This document shows positions 55,830 to 64,000 of a stretch of DNA of 64,000 nucleotides, one piece after another. Positions within the stretch are counted from its first letter, which is position 1. Every line of letters begins with the position of its first letter. The stretch is from Micromonospora_H sonneratiae (GTDB lineage: Bacteria > Actinomycetota > Actinomycetes > Mycobacteriales > Micromonosporaceae), in NCBI RefSeq assembly GCF_042679305.1, contig NZ_JBHTMP010000032.1:1-64000 (forward strand), written 5' to 3'. The position numbers and the translations under genes are program-made. A model generated the notes under the pieces. It did not search any database and was not told where the DNA came from. It saw only the letters and a program-made list of their open reading frames with translations.

Positions 55830-56825
55830 GTGACCGAGGCCCAGGCGACCCCACAGACCGGTAAGCGCGTGCTACTGGCCAAGCCCCGTGGTTACTGCGC
55901 TGGCGTGGACCGCGCGGTGCAGACCGTGGAGGAGGCGCTCAAGCTCTACGGCGCGCCGATCTACGTACGCAAGCAGATCGTGCACAACAAGCACGTGGTG
56001 TCGACGCTGGAGCAGCAGGGCGCGATCTTCGTGGAGGAGAACGAAGAGGTCCCGGAGGGGGCAACCGTCATCTTCTCCGCGCACGGTGTCGCCCCCGAGG
56101 TCCACGACCAGGCGAAGGCCCGTTCGCTCAAGGCGATCGATGCGACCTGCCCACTGGTGACCAAGGTCCACCAGGAGGCCAAGCGGTTCGCCGCCGAGGA
56201 CTACGACATCCTGCTGATCGGTCACGAGGGGCACGAGGAGGTCATCGGCACCTCCGGGGAGGCTCCCGACCACATCCAGCTCATCGACGGGCCGGCGGAC
56301 GCGGACAAGGTCACCGTCCGGGACCCGAACAAGGTCGTCTGGCTCTCCCAGACCACGCTGTCCGTGGACGAGACGCTGGAGACGGTGGCCCGGCTGAAGA
56401 AGCGGCTGCCGATGTTGCAGTCACCGCCGAGCGACGACATCTGCTACGCCACCTCCAACCGCCAGCACGTGGTCAAGGAGATCGCACCCGAGTGCGACGT
56501 CGTGATCGTGGTCGGCTCGCGTAACTCGTCCAACTCCGTACGGTTGGTCGAGGTCGCCCTCGACGCGGGCGCGCGGGCGGGTCATCTGGTGGACTACGCC
56601 TCGGAAATCGCCGACGAGTGGCTGGCCGGTGCGACCACGGTGGGACTGACCTCGGGGGCCAGCGTGCCCGACGACCTGGTCATGCAGGTCCTCGACCACC
56701 TCGCGGCCCGGGGCTTCACCGACGTGACCGAGGTGACGACCGCCGAGGAGCGGCTCACCTTCTCCCTGCCGCAGGAACTCAAGCGCGACATGAAGGCCGC
56801 TGCCACGGCCCGCTCGGCCTCCTGA
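55830..56825 (+). CDS. ispH: 4-hydroxy-3-methylbut-2-enyl diphosphate reductase (IspH/LytB)
   Basis: GTG 55830 starts a 331-aa protein with the three Fe-S cysteines in LLAKPRGYCAGVDRAVQTVE, IDATCPLVTKVHQEAKRF and SDDICYATSNRQ. It also has HNKHVV and ILLIGHEGHEEVIGT, whose His residues bind substrate. It catalyses the last step of the MEP isoprenoid pathway, supplying precursors for UppS in this window. The flanking xseA-ispH order matches mycobacterial gene order. Confidence 0.97.
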   Translation: MTEAQATPQTGKRVLLAKPRGYCAGVDRAVQTVEEALKLYGAPIYVRKQIVHNKHVVSTLEQQGAIFVEENEEVPEGATVIFSAHGVAPEVHDQAKARSLKAIDATCPLVTKVHQEAKRFAAEDYDILLIGHEGHEEVIGTSGEAPDHIQLIDGPADADKVTVRDPNKVVWLSQTTLSVDETLETVARLKKRLPMLQSPPSDDICYATSNRQHVVKEIAPECDVVIVVGSRNSSNSVRLVEVALDAGARAGHLVDYASEIADEWLAGATTVGLTSGASVPDDLVMQVLDHLAARGFTDVTEVTTAEERLTFSLPQELKRDMKAAATARSAS

Positions 56826-56986
56826 GCAACGCGGTCGGCCCGTTACCTCCGACCCGACAACTGTTGGCGGTCCCGGCCTCCGACGATGCGCGGTGGGTGA
56901 CCGGTCGGTTGCTGGACGCCACCGGTGGTTCTGATCCGTTACCACGGTCACGGAACGGTTGATCGGCGCGCGGCATCATAGTCAGC

Positions 56987-57412
56987 ATGAGAACGATCAG
57001 GATCGTCGCGTCGGCCATGGTCGCTTGCCTGGTCCTGAGCGCGTGCGCCCAGGACGGTACGACCGGAACGTCCCCGACCCCAAGCGCATCGGAGGGAGCA
57101 CCGGTGACCAACTCGCCCGTCGACCCCGGCACCACCGACCCTGGCAACCCGTCGCCACCTCCCGCCAAGTCGCCCGCACCCCGGCCACCGGGTACGACCC
57201 CGTCGACCGGTGCGGTGACCGTCAGCGGCACGATCACCGCCGGTGTCGAGGCCGGTTGCCTCCTGCTCGACCGTTATCTACTCGTCGGTGGCCCGGGTGA
57301 AGTGCTGCGCGCCGGCGCGAGGGTGACGGTGACCGGGCGGGTGCAGCCGGACCTGATGACCACCTGTCAGCAGGGCACCCCGTTCGTGGTGGAGAGCGCC
57401 AAGGCCGCGTGA
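56987..57412 (+). CDS. Small Pro/Thr-rich lipoprotein
   Basis: The 141-aa protein has a lipobox (MVACLVLSACAQ), a Pro/Ser/Thr/Gly-rich linker (about 22-72) and a compact C-terminal domain (VTVSGTITAGVEAGCLLLDRYLLVGGPGEVLRAGARVTVTGRV) that looks like an OB-type fold. Two Cys in the domain may form a disulphide. No family recognised with confidence. It lies after ispH and before a tandem repeat. Confidence 0.78.
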   Translation: MRTIRIVASAMVACLVLSACAQDGTTGTSPTPSASEGAPVTNSPVDPGTTDPGNPSPPPAKSPAPRPPGTTPSTGAVTVSGTITAGVEAGCLLLDRYLLVGGPGEVLRAGARVTVTGRVQPDLMTTCQQGTPFVVESAKAA

Positions 57413-57479
57413 CCGGCCTTCGCGTCGCCGGCTCGATCCGGCGCTGAGCCGCAGGTGTCGGACAGCACGGAGCCCGTTG

Positions 57480-57539
57480 CCGGGCAACGCGGTGCCGGAC
57501 AGCACGAAGCCGGGCAACGCGGTGCCGGACAGCACGGAG
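57480..57539. repeat. Two-copy 30-bp tandem repeat between convergent genes
   Basis: CCGGGCAACGCGGTGCCGGA starts units at 57480 and 57510 that differ at one base. A partial related unit precedes it at about 57456. Confidence 0.85.
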
Positions 57540-57569
57540 CCCGTTCCTCCGAGGAGGAACGGGCTCCGT
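57534..57569. terminator. 17-bp perfect hairpin terminator
   Basis: ACGGAGCCCGTTCCTCC (57534-57550) pairs with GGAGGAACGGGCTCCGT (57553-57569) with a 2-nt loop. The stem is built partly from the tandem repeat unit. It terminates the convergent S8 gene and possibly the lipoprotein gene. Confidence 0.85.
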
Positions 57570-57589
57570 GGTCGTTCAGGGGCGTTGCG

Positions 57590-60500
57590 TCAGGAGACCG
57601 CGCCGATCGACACGGTGCTCCGACCGATGACGGCACCCTCGTTGGTCACCACGGCGAGTTCACCGTGGAGGGTACGCCCGGCGGCCGGAGCCGATGCGGC
57701 GGTCACCGAACCGGTGATCGTCGCGGTGGCGCCGTTGGCCAGGCTCAGCGTCGTGGCCGGTGCCGACAGCGAGCCGAGCGACGGTGCGACGAACGAGTCG
57801 CGGTAGTCGTACGCGGTGCTGCCGCCCTGCCCGTCGACGGCGTAGCCGACGACGACGACGCGGTAGGTGCCGGGTGCCGGGTTGGCGATGGTGACCGCCT
57901 CTTCCGAGTCACCGTCGGCGGCCTGGCCGACCAGCGTGGTGCCCCGGAAGACCTGTAGGTCGAGGTCGGCCGCCAGGTTGCCGGGGTTGCCGATACGGGC
58001 CGCGAAGACGGTCGCGCCGACCGGCACCTCGACGACGTACTCCTGCTGCGTACCCTCGGTGATCGTCGGACGGGTCGCGACGACGCTGGAGAGCGGACCG
58101 CCCTGACCAGCGACGGTGACCGGACCGTAGTTGTTCTTCAGCGACCAGTTGACCGGGGTCGCCACGTTGGCCGGAACGCTGGGCAGCTCGATCGTGGTCG
58201 GGTTCACGGCCACGCCCTGCACCCGGGCGGTCAACTGGTACGGGTTGTACAGCTCCGGCGAGGTACGGCGGGCCTCGACCTCGATCTCCCAGATACCCGG
58301 GATCGGGTTGTCGTACGACCGCTCCTCCGGCTTGCAGATGGAGGCGTCGGAGTAGTTGGTGTAGCAGTGCGTGGTCTGCGTCGGGTCGGCCGGCACACCG
58401 TACGGGTTGATCGCGATGAACCGGGTCTGCGATCCGGTCGCGATGCCCGACAGGTTGACCTGCAGCGATCCGGCGCCCTCGGGCACCGTCACGAAGTAGG
58501 TCCGGTGGGTGTTGCGCTCCACGGAGTTGCTGGCGGCGAAGCTGTAGTTCGGCTTCGTCGGCTCCTCGCCGACGATGACCGTGGTGGGCACCTCGAAGTC
58601 GACGACCGAGGTCTTCGGGTCGTCGATCCGCAGGATCGCGCTGTGCGCACCGATGCTGGCCCGGGCCTCCACGTAGAACGTGACGGTCTTGTTCAGCGGC
58701 AGGAAGATGTGCTTCGGCGCGTTACGGAACGTGCCGTCGTTGCCGACCCAGTTCAGGTTGTGCTTGATCTTCTTGTCCGGGCCGCTGGTCCGGGTGACCT
58801 TGATGGTGTACTTCTTCGTGACGTTCGGCCGCTGGCCGCCGTCCGTGGCCGCGCACCGGTTGTAGAGGCCGGTGCCCTTGTTCGGGGTGGCCAGCAGGTT
58901 CGAGATCGGGGTGCAGACCGGTGCGGTCACGTCGTAACCACGGGTCTCGACACCACCGGCCAGCAGCGCCCAGGCGCCGTTGACGTCCATCAGGCCGTTG
59001 CCCTGGCCGTGCACCGGGGTGTTGGCGATCGGCTTGGCGGACGAGTAGATCGCCCGACGCAGCGCCGCCGGGCTGACCGCCCGGTTCGTCGCCTTGGCCG
59101 CCGACAGCAGCAGCGCGGCGGCACCGGTGGCCTGGGGGGAGGCCATCGAGGTGCCCTGCAGCATCTGGTAGCCCGCCGGCAACGCGTAGCCGGCCTCGGC
59201 GACCGGACCACCCGGCTGCCAGGTCGGCGTGGTGGAGATAGCCGAGCCAGGTGCGGTGATGTTCGGCTTGAACCCGCCGTCCTCACGCGGGCCGCGGGAG
59301 GAGAACGGCTGCAGCGAGTACGGCGTGACCATCACCGAGCCGTAGTTGGCCAGCCAGCTCTCCCGGCTGGCGCTGGCGGCGACGCTGACCACGTTGCTGG
59401 TCACCGACGGGTCGCCGATGGTGTTCAGACCCGGGCCGCTGTTTCCGGCCGAGATGAAGATCTGCACACCGTAGTCGTTGATCAGTCGGTTGTAGAGCAC
59501 CGACCGGGCGCTGTTGCCGTCGTTGAGCGCCGGCAGGCCACCGATCGAGATGTTCACGACGTCGACGCCCCGGTTGACGACCAGGTCGACCATGCCGGTG
59601 GTCAGCGCGGCGTAGGTGCAGCCGCCACCCCAGGTGCAGGCGCGGGCGGAGACCAGCTTGGCGCCGGGGGCGGCACCGTCGAAGACCGCGTTGCCGAACA
59701 TGTCGTTGGCGGCGGTGATGCCGGCGACGTGCGAGCCGTGGGCGCTCTCCGGGAGACCGATGCTGACGTAGTCGACCAGACCCGGGCCACCGGCCGGCGT
59801 GGTGTCCACGTCCTCCCGGTACTCGACCACGAACGGCATCCGCTCGCTGATCTCGGTCGCCGGGTTGTCGGTACCGAAGTACCCGATGTCGAACTTCTCC
59901 TTGTACGGCCGCATCACGGCGTCGTCGGTGAAGTCGTTGTTCTGGTTGAGGTCCACCCGGATGTCGTGGCTCACCGGGTCGTACAGGATGCCGAATGCGT
60001 CGGTGGTGTCACCGTCGCGGTTGACGTCCCCGGCCGGGGCGCTGGTCCGCGTGATCGACTCGCTGAAGCGGTTGAACTTGTAGGTGCCGGCCGGTGCGGT
60101 CCAGGTCTGGCCGACGGCGGTGAAGGTCGGCCCGCTCACCTCGGTCAGCATCGGCCGCCAGCTGGCGTCCTCCAGCGGGTCGGTCGCGGTGACCCAGTCG
60201 ACGATCTTGCGCTCGCCGGTCGTGGTGGTCTGCAGCGCCGGGTGGGCCAGGTCGACACCCGAGTCCATGATGCCGATCGTGACGCCGCGTCCGTCCCACT
60301 GCGGGTTGCTCTGCTTGAACGACACCGCGCCGGTGTCGGCCGTCGGCATGAACGGGTTGACGGCGGGGGTGTCCGCGCCGGGGGCGGTGACCGCCGCCAT
60401 CTTGGCGGTACGGGCGCCGGGCCGGGCCTCCGGGATCGGGTTCGGCAGTTGAACCGTCTCGTCGAGGTCGATCGCGGTAACGCCGGGCAGCGCCGCGGCC

Positions 60501-60853
60501 TTCGTCACCTGCGCGGTGGGGACCTTGGCCAACAGGAAGCCGACCGAGTCGAACCGCCGGGAGACGGAACCGCCGAGCTTGGCCAGGTCGGCGGCGACGT
60601 CGTCGGCCTCGCCCTGCTTGGTGGCGACGATCAACGTGACCGTACGCTCACCCTTCGCCTTCGCTTCGGCGAGGAGCTTGGCGTCACGGGAGCCGAGAGC
60701 GTTGGCCGGGTTGGCCTTCGGCACCTCGGACTCGGTCGACGGGTTGGCGCTCGCGATGCTGGCACCACCCGCCAAGGTCATGGCGCTGGCCGCCACGACC
60801 GATGCGAGGAGACCGGCGGAGGCACGCCGGCTCCAAGTTGGGGGTTTACTCAC
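57590..60853 (-). CDS. Large secreted subtilisin-like protease (S8 family)
   Basis: GTG 60853 has a GGAGGAAGAG ribosome site. The 1087-aa protein has a signal peptide (about 1-36), an inhibitor_I9-like propeptide region and an S8 domain with Asp (about 197, GIMDSGVDLAHP), His (about 372, SAHGSHVAGI), Asn (about 471, SAGNSGPG) and Ser (about 569, LQGTSMASPQ). The 175-residue insert between Asp and His is typical of tripeptidyl-peptidase II-like subtilases of streptomycetes. The C-terminal 450 residues are beta-sandwich-like. Probably an extracellular nutrient or processing protease. Not linked to type VII secretion. Confidence 0.93.
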   Translation of the reverse strand: MSKPPTWSRRASAGLLASVVAASAMTLAGGASIASANPSTESEVPKANPANALGSRDAKLLAEAKAKGERTVTLIVATKQGEADDVAADLAKLGGSVSRRFDSVGFLLAKVPTAQVTKAAALPGVTAIDLDETVQLPNPIPEARPGARTAKMAAVTAPGADTPAVNPFMPTADTGAVSFKQSNPQWDGRGVTIGIMDSGVDLAHPALQTTTTGERKIVDWVTATDPLEDASWRPMLTEVSGPTFTAVGQTWTAPAGTYKFNRFSESITRTSAPAGDVNRDGDTTDAFGILYDPVSHDIRVDLNQNNDFTDDAVMRPYKEKFDIGYFGTDNPATEISERMPFVVEYREDVDTTPAGGPGLVDYVSIGLPESAHGSHVAGITAANDMFGNAVFDGAAPGAKLVSARACTWGGGCTYAALTTGMVDLVVNRGVDVVNISIGGLPALNDGNSARSVLYNRLINDYGVQIFISAGNSGPGLNTIGDPSVTSNVVSVAASASRESWLANYGSVMVTPYSLQPFSSRGPREDGGFKPNITAPGSAISTTPTWQPGGPVAEAGYALPAGYQMLQGTSMASPQATGAAALLLSAAKATNRAVSPAALRRAIYSSAKPIANTPVHGQGNGLMDVNGAWALLAGGVETRGYDVTAPVCTPISNLLATPNKGTGLYNRCAATDGGQRPNVTKKYTIKVTRTSGPDKKIKHNLNWVGNDGTFRNAPKHIFLPLNKTVTFYVEARASIGAHSAILRIDDPKTSVVDFEVPTTVIVGEEPTKPNYSFAASNSVERNTHRTYFVTVPEGAGSLQVNLSGIATGSQTRFIAINPYGVPADPTQTTHCYTNYSDASICKPEERSYDNPIPGIWEIEVEARRTSPELYNPYQLTARVQGVAVNPTTIELPSVPANVATPVNWSLKNNYGPVTVAGQGGPLSSVVATRPTITEGTQQEYVVEVPVGATVFAARIGNPGNLAADLDLQVFRGTTLVGQAADGDSEEAVTIANPAPGTYRVVVVGYAVDGQGGSTAYDYRDSFVAPSLGSLSAPATTLSLANGATATITGSVTAASAPAAGRTLHGELAVVTNEGAVIGRSTVSIGAVS

Positions 60854-61075
60854 GTTCTCTTCCTCCAGAGAACAGGGCCCTCAGAAACAGGGCACGGTTG
60901 AGCGCATCCTTCGTGGTATCTCGCTGTCTGTCACTACTGACAAGTACCTTTGTGACCACCCCGTGACGCGAAATGGTCGACTGGCGGTCAGGTTGCGACA
61001 GTACGATCACGACTAGTAGCCATCGATCTGATGGTCGGAGTCGGTGGAAGAGACTATAAGGCTCGGTGAGGGAGA

Positions 61076-62275
61076 CTAGGCGCTCTCTCGGCTGACTGTC
61101 CGATCATCTACTCGGGACGTTGATCCGGCCGAACCAGGTGTATCGAGCAGCTCCGGGGCCTGCGGTTGCCGGGGTGCCACCTCGACCTGGCCCGGTGTGG
61201 GCAGTTCGTCGCCGGAGACCCCGAGATCGGCGAGCTTACGGGCGCTGACCAGCACCCGCGCCTCCAACGACCCGACCGCCCGGTTGTAGGCGGTCACCGC
61301 GCTGCCCAGCGACGTACCCAGCCTGGTGACGTGTTCGCCCAGTGTGGACAGTCGGCCGTACAGCTCGCGGGCCAGCGAGTGTACGGCCACCGCGTTGCGG
61401 GCGAGCGACTCCTGCCGCCAGGCGTAGGCGATCGTACGTAGCAGGGCGACCAGGGTGGCCGGGGTGGCCAGCACCACGTTGCGGGCGAAGGCGTGCTCCA
61501 GCAGCGTCGGGTCCCGCTGGAGGGCGACGTCGAGGAACGGGTCGGCCGGGACGAAGAGGACCACGAACTCCGGCGTGGATTCGAACGCCGCCCAGTAGGA
61601 CTTGGCGGAGAGCGAGTCGACGTGGGCCCTGAGGTGTCGGGCGTGCGCGTCGAGGTGCTGGTTCCGCCCCCGCTCGTCCCGGGCCTCCATGGCGGTCAGG
61701 TACGCGTCGAACGGCGCCTTCGCGTCCACCACCACCGAACGGCCGCCGTGCAGCCGGACCACCAGGTCGGGGCGTACCCCCTGGTGGTCGGTCGAGGCGG
61801 TGACCTGTTCGGCGAAGTCGCAGTGCTCCAGCAGGCCGGCGGCCTCGACGATACGACGGAGCTGGTGCTCGCCCCACCGACCGCGTACCTGGGGGGCGCG
61901 CAGCGCCGCCACCAGTTGCTTGGTCTCGGTGCGTAGCTCGCCGGAGACGGCGCTCATGGTCCGTACCTGCTCACGCAGTTCGGCGTAGGCGTCCACCCGG
62001 TCGTGTTCCAGCTCGGCCACCCGCTGCTCGTAGCGGCGTAACGTTTCGTGTAGCGGGGCGACCGCGCGGGCCACCGCCTCCTGGGACTGCGCGGTCGCTT
62101 CGTAACTCAACGCCCGCATCGACTGCTCCAGCCGTCCCTCGCCCTCCCGGGTCGCCCGCAGGGTCGCGTCGAGCCGGGCGATCTCGGTCGCCGAGCGGGC
62201 GCGGGCGGCCAGCCAGCCGCCGGCCCCGCCCGCGCCGAGACAGACGATCACCACCGCCACCGTCGCAGCATCCAC
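61076..62275 (-). CDS. rmuC: RmuC family DNA recombination protein
   Basis: The 399-aa protein has an N-terminal TM or hydrophobic helix (VIVCLGAGGAGGWLAA) and a coiled-coil segment (about 20-120). Its RmuC domain shows RGRWGEHQLRRIVEAAGLLEHCDFAEQV, RPDLVVRLHGGRSVVVDAKAPFDAYL and FVVLFVPADPFLDVALQRDPTLLEHAFARNVVLATPATLVALLRTIAYAWRQE. RmuC is linked to limiting DNA inversions/recombination, and its core has a PD-(D/E)XK-like fold. The start is GTG 62275. The divergent neighbour is a membrane protein. Confidence 0.93.
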   Translation of the reverse strand: MDAATVAVVIVCLGAGGAGGWLAARARSATEIARLDATLRATREGEGRLEQSMRALSYEATAQSQEAVARAVAPLHETLRRYEQRVAELEHDRVDAYAELREQVRTMSAVSGELRTETKQLVAALRAPQVRGRWGEHQLRRIVEAAGLLEHCDFAEQVTASTDHQGVRPDLVVRLHGGRSVVVDAKAPFDAYLTAMEARDERGRNQHLDAHARHLRAHVDSLSAKSYWAAFESTPEFVVLFVPADPFLDVALQRDPTLLEHAFARNVVLATPATLVALLRTIAYAWRQESLARNAVAVHSLARELYGRLSTLGEHVTRLGTSLGSAVTAYNRAVGSLEARVLVSARKLADLGVSGDELPTPGQVEVAPRQPQAPELLDTPGSAGSTSRVDDRTVSRESA

Positions 62276-62365
62276 CCCGCGAGCATGTCAAACAGGTACG
62301 GCCACACTGTGACCTGGCTCGCTGGCTCGCCGTGGGGCTGGCCAGACGGAGCTAACGTCGTACCT

Positions 62366-63172
62366 ATGACCTGGGTCTTGTTCTTCCTGCTTCTGGTGCT
62401 GGTCGTCGGCGGCTTCCTGTGGTGGCAGCGGGAGAGCACCGCCCGGCAGGCGCGGGCGCTGGCCGACGCCCGGGCCGACGCGCAGCGGTGGTACGAGCGG
62501 CTGGGCGGCCAGTTGATGGGCCTGCACGGCGACGATCCGGCGGTACGGCAGGCGCTGGCCGACGCGGGGGAGCGGTACACCGCCGCCGGTGGCCAGTTGG
62601 ATCAGGCCCGGACGACCCGGCAGTACGAACTGGCCCGGGAGACCGCGCTGGAGGGGCTGGCCTACATCCGGGCGGCCCGGGTGGCGCTCGGCATCGATCC
62701 CGGCCCGGAGTTGCCGCAGTTGGCTGCCGCCCGGGGGGCCGGTGCGCTGACCGTGCCGCGTGAGGTCAACGTGCAGGGGCAGGTCTTCAAGGCCGGGCCG
62801 CGTCCGGGTGCCGGTACGCCCTACTACTACCCGGGTGGCCGGATGCAGGGGCGGCCGGTGCCGGCGGGCTGGTATTCGACGCCCTGGTGGAAGACCGGTC
62901 TTGCCGCTGGTGCCGGCGTGCTCGGCGGCATGTTGATCGCCGATGCGCTCTTCTCGCCCGCGTTCGCCGACCCCGGGTACGACTACGACGCCGGTGGGTT
63001 CTCCGACGGTGCCGGCTTCGAGGGCGGCGGCGAGTTCGACGGCGGCGGTGACTTCGGTGGTGGCGACTGGGGTGGTGGTGGCGGTGACTTCGGCGGCGGC
63101 GGTGACTGGGGCGGCGGCTGGGGTGGCGGTGGTGACTTCGGCGGCGGTGACTTCGGTGGTGGGGATTTCTAA
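62366..63172 (+). CDS. Membrane protein with Gly-Asp-Phe/Trp-rich tail
   Basis: ATG 62366 (MTWVLFFLLLVLVVGGFLWW) begins with a TM helix right at the N-terminus; the earlier start at 62285 is not needed. A coiled-coil/charged region (about 25-115) is followed by a YYYPGGRMQGRPVPAGWYSTPWWKTGLAAGAGVLGGMLIADALF segment with a second hydrophobic helix. The tail is (GGGDF/W) repeats. The tail resembles Gly-rich C-termini of TPM/YgcG-like envelope proteins. The 268-aa protein is probably anchored at the cell surface. Function unknown. Confidence 0.8.
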   Translation: MTWVLFFLLLVLVVGGFLWWQRESTARQARALADARADAQRWYERLGGQLMGLHGDDPAVRQALADAGERYTAAGGQLDQARTTRQYELARETALEGLAYIRAARVALGIDPGPELPQLAAARGAGALTVPREVNVQGQVFKAGPRPGAGTPYYYPGGRMQGRPVPAGWYSTPWWKTGLAAGAGVLGGMLIADALFSPAFADPGYDYDAGGFSDGAGFEGGGEFDGGGDFGGGDWGGGGGDFGGGGDWGGGWGGGGDFGGGDFGGGDF

Positions 63173-63310
63173 GCCTCTTTGCGGGAGTATGTCCTTGTTG
63201 GTGTAGTCGGTCGCTGGTTGTCCGAGGAACGATGGGCACGGCTGCCGGACCGTGGATGGTAGGGCTGGCCGGATGGTGCCGGTCGGCACTCGACGGGCAG
63301 AGTCGACAGG

Positions 63311-63958
63311 GTGACTTCAGAAGTGCGGACCCGGGCACCGGGCGCGTCCCGGACCTTGACGAGTTGGCTGATCAGCGCGGGGCTCGCGGCACTGGCCGTC
63401 ACGACGGTGACGGTCACCGCGCAGTCGAGCGGGCGATTCCACTGGTGGGCGGGCTTCATCCTGGTGCCCGGTGCCCTGATCGCCGCCAGCGGCGGGCCGT
63501 TGCTGGCCCGGGGCGGTGGCCGGGCCTTCACCGGCTATCTGGTGGCCTGGGTGGGCGGACTGGTGTTCGCGGTCGGGGCGATCCTCATGTTCGGGGCGAT
63601 GGGCCGATGCTGGCCGATCATGATCGTGTTGCCGACGCTGGCGGTCGCCGGTACCTACTTCTGGCGACCGGTGCACCCGTTGGCCCGGGCGTTCCACCGG
63701 ACGATCGCCTCGCTGGCGTTGGCGGGGGCGGCCCTCGGCGTGACGTTCCAGCTGATGACCACCGACGTGATCGACTTCGGTGAGACCGCGTGGTGGGGCG
63801 GGTTCATGATGCTGGCCGGCGTGATCATCCTGCTCAACGGGTTGGAACTGCTCCGGCACCGGATCGACTACCGGTTGCAGGCGATGACGCTGGCCGCCGG
63901 GCCGGCCGTGATCACGTTCCTGCTCGGCCTGCGGTTCCTGCGTGGCTGGCCGTACTGA
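63311..63958 (+). CDS. Hypothetical polytopic membrane protein
   Basis: GTG 63311 starts a 215-aa protein with six hydrophobic helices (for example WLISAGLAALAVTTVTVTA, WWAGFILVPGALIAASGG and AWWGGFMMLAGVIILLNGLELL). It is basic at the loops and has no enzyme motif. The preceding gene is 138 bp upstream in the same direction. No family recognised. Its stop codon lies inside a 17-bp direct repeat. Confidence 0.75.
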   Translation: MTSEVRTRAPGASRTLTSWLISAGLAALAVTTVTVTAQSSGRFHWWAGFILVPGALIAASGGPLLARGGGRAFTGYLVAWVGGLVFAVGAILMFGAMGRCWPIMIVLPTLAVAGTYFWRPVHPLARAFHRTIASLALAGAALGVTFQLMTTDVIDFGETAWWGGFMMLAGVIILLNGLELLRHRIDYRLQAMTLAAGPAVITFLLGLRFLRGWPY

Positions 63959-63983
63959 TCGACCGGCCGTACTGATCGACCGG
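63950..63983 (+). repeat. 17-bp direct repeat spanning the stop codon
   Basis: CCGTACTGATCGACCGG occurs at 63950-63966 (last codons CCG TAC TGA plus 8 nt) and again exactly at 63967-63983, duplicating the final two codons, the stop and the following bases. Confidence 0.95.
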
Positions 63984-64000
63984 ATAGGCGGCGTCGCACC

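Noticed and set aside
58367..60901. 844-aa open frame opposite the S8 protease
   Set aside because: Antisense shadow rich in Arg/Val/Gly/Asp with no motifs; the protease is complete on the other strand.

Overview
The window is very GC-rich chromosomal DNA from a filamentous actinobacterium, most likely of the family Micromonosporaceae (Micromonospora or a close relative). This rests on codon usage, frequent GTG/TTG starts, the GTP-dependent PEP carboxykinase, XRE/DUF397 pairs, mycosin/WXG-type proteins, and gene order. From memory, two blocks match Mycobacterium tuberculosis order: birA-accD-accE-maf-accA3 with the PH-domain and GtrA neighbours (Rv3277-Rv3285 region), and uppS-phoH-glpX-DUF4245-xseB-xseA-ispH (Rv1086-Rv1110 region). 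No rRNA, tRNA, CRISPR array, prophage or complete insertion sequence was seen.

Layout. 0-2.2 kb: the start of a DedA-type membrane gene, then a threonyl-tRNA synthetase paralogue lacking the N-terminal editing region. It is preceded by a Thr-codon leader peptide and a terminator-like hairpin that look like a ribosome-mediated attenuator. 2.2-8 kb: DoxX, MarR and a heterodimeric ABC exporter, with a TetR gene divergent from doxX over twin operators. 8.4-11.7 kb: GuaB1-type IMPDH/GMP reductase and the biotinylated acyl-CoA carboxylase alpha chain. 11.9-15.8 kb: PadR regulator, DrrAB-type exporter and an MFS transporter. 15.9-20.3 kb: O-methyltransferase, Maf, an SMP-30 hydrolase divergent from an Lrp regulator, a 286-bp MITE-like element, and an XRE/DUF397 pair. 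20.7-31 kb: two type VII secretion (T7SS)-associated gene sets without secretion machinery, flanking AccE, a receptor Ser/Thr kinase, small regulators and an M50-like protein. The first set has an intact mycosin. The second has a mycosin whose catalytic residues are all replaced. 31-38 kb: ECF41 sigma factor, accD, birA, PH-domain protein, MaoC-like protein and two GtrA proteins. 38.6-57.4 kb: housekeeping genes (pckG, uppS, otsB, phoH, rhomboid, ferredoxin reductase, glpX, xseAB, ispH) mixed with small regulators and lipoproteins. 57.6-64 kb: a large secreted subtilase, RmuC, and two envelope proteins.

How the parts fit. accA3, maf, accE and accD keep their ancestral order and strand but are spread over about 24 kb. 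The DrrAB, SMP-30/Lrp, MITE, T7SS and kinase genes sit in the gaps, so the carboxylase locus looks like an insertion hotspot. The T7SS segments are visibly more AT-rich than their surroundings.

The most striking sequence pattern is tandem repeats of 17-26 bp that start at, or run across, the stop codon of at least seven unrelated genes. Each locus has a different unit sequence, and most units carry a new copy of the stop triplet. Long perfect palindromes with GTTGATCA-like ends also recur between genes.
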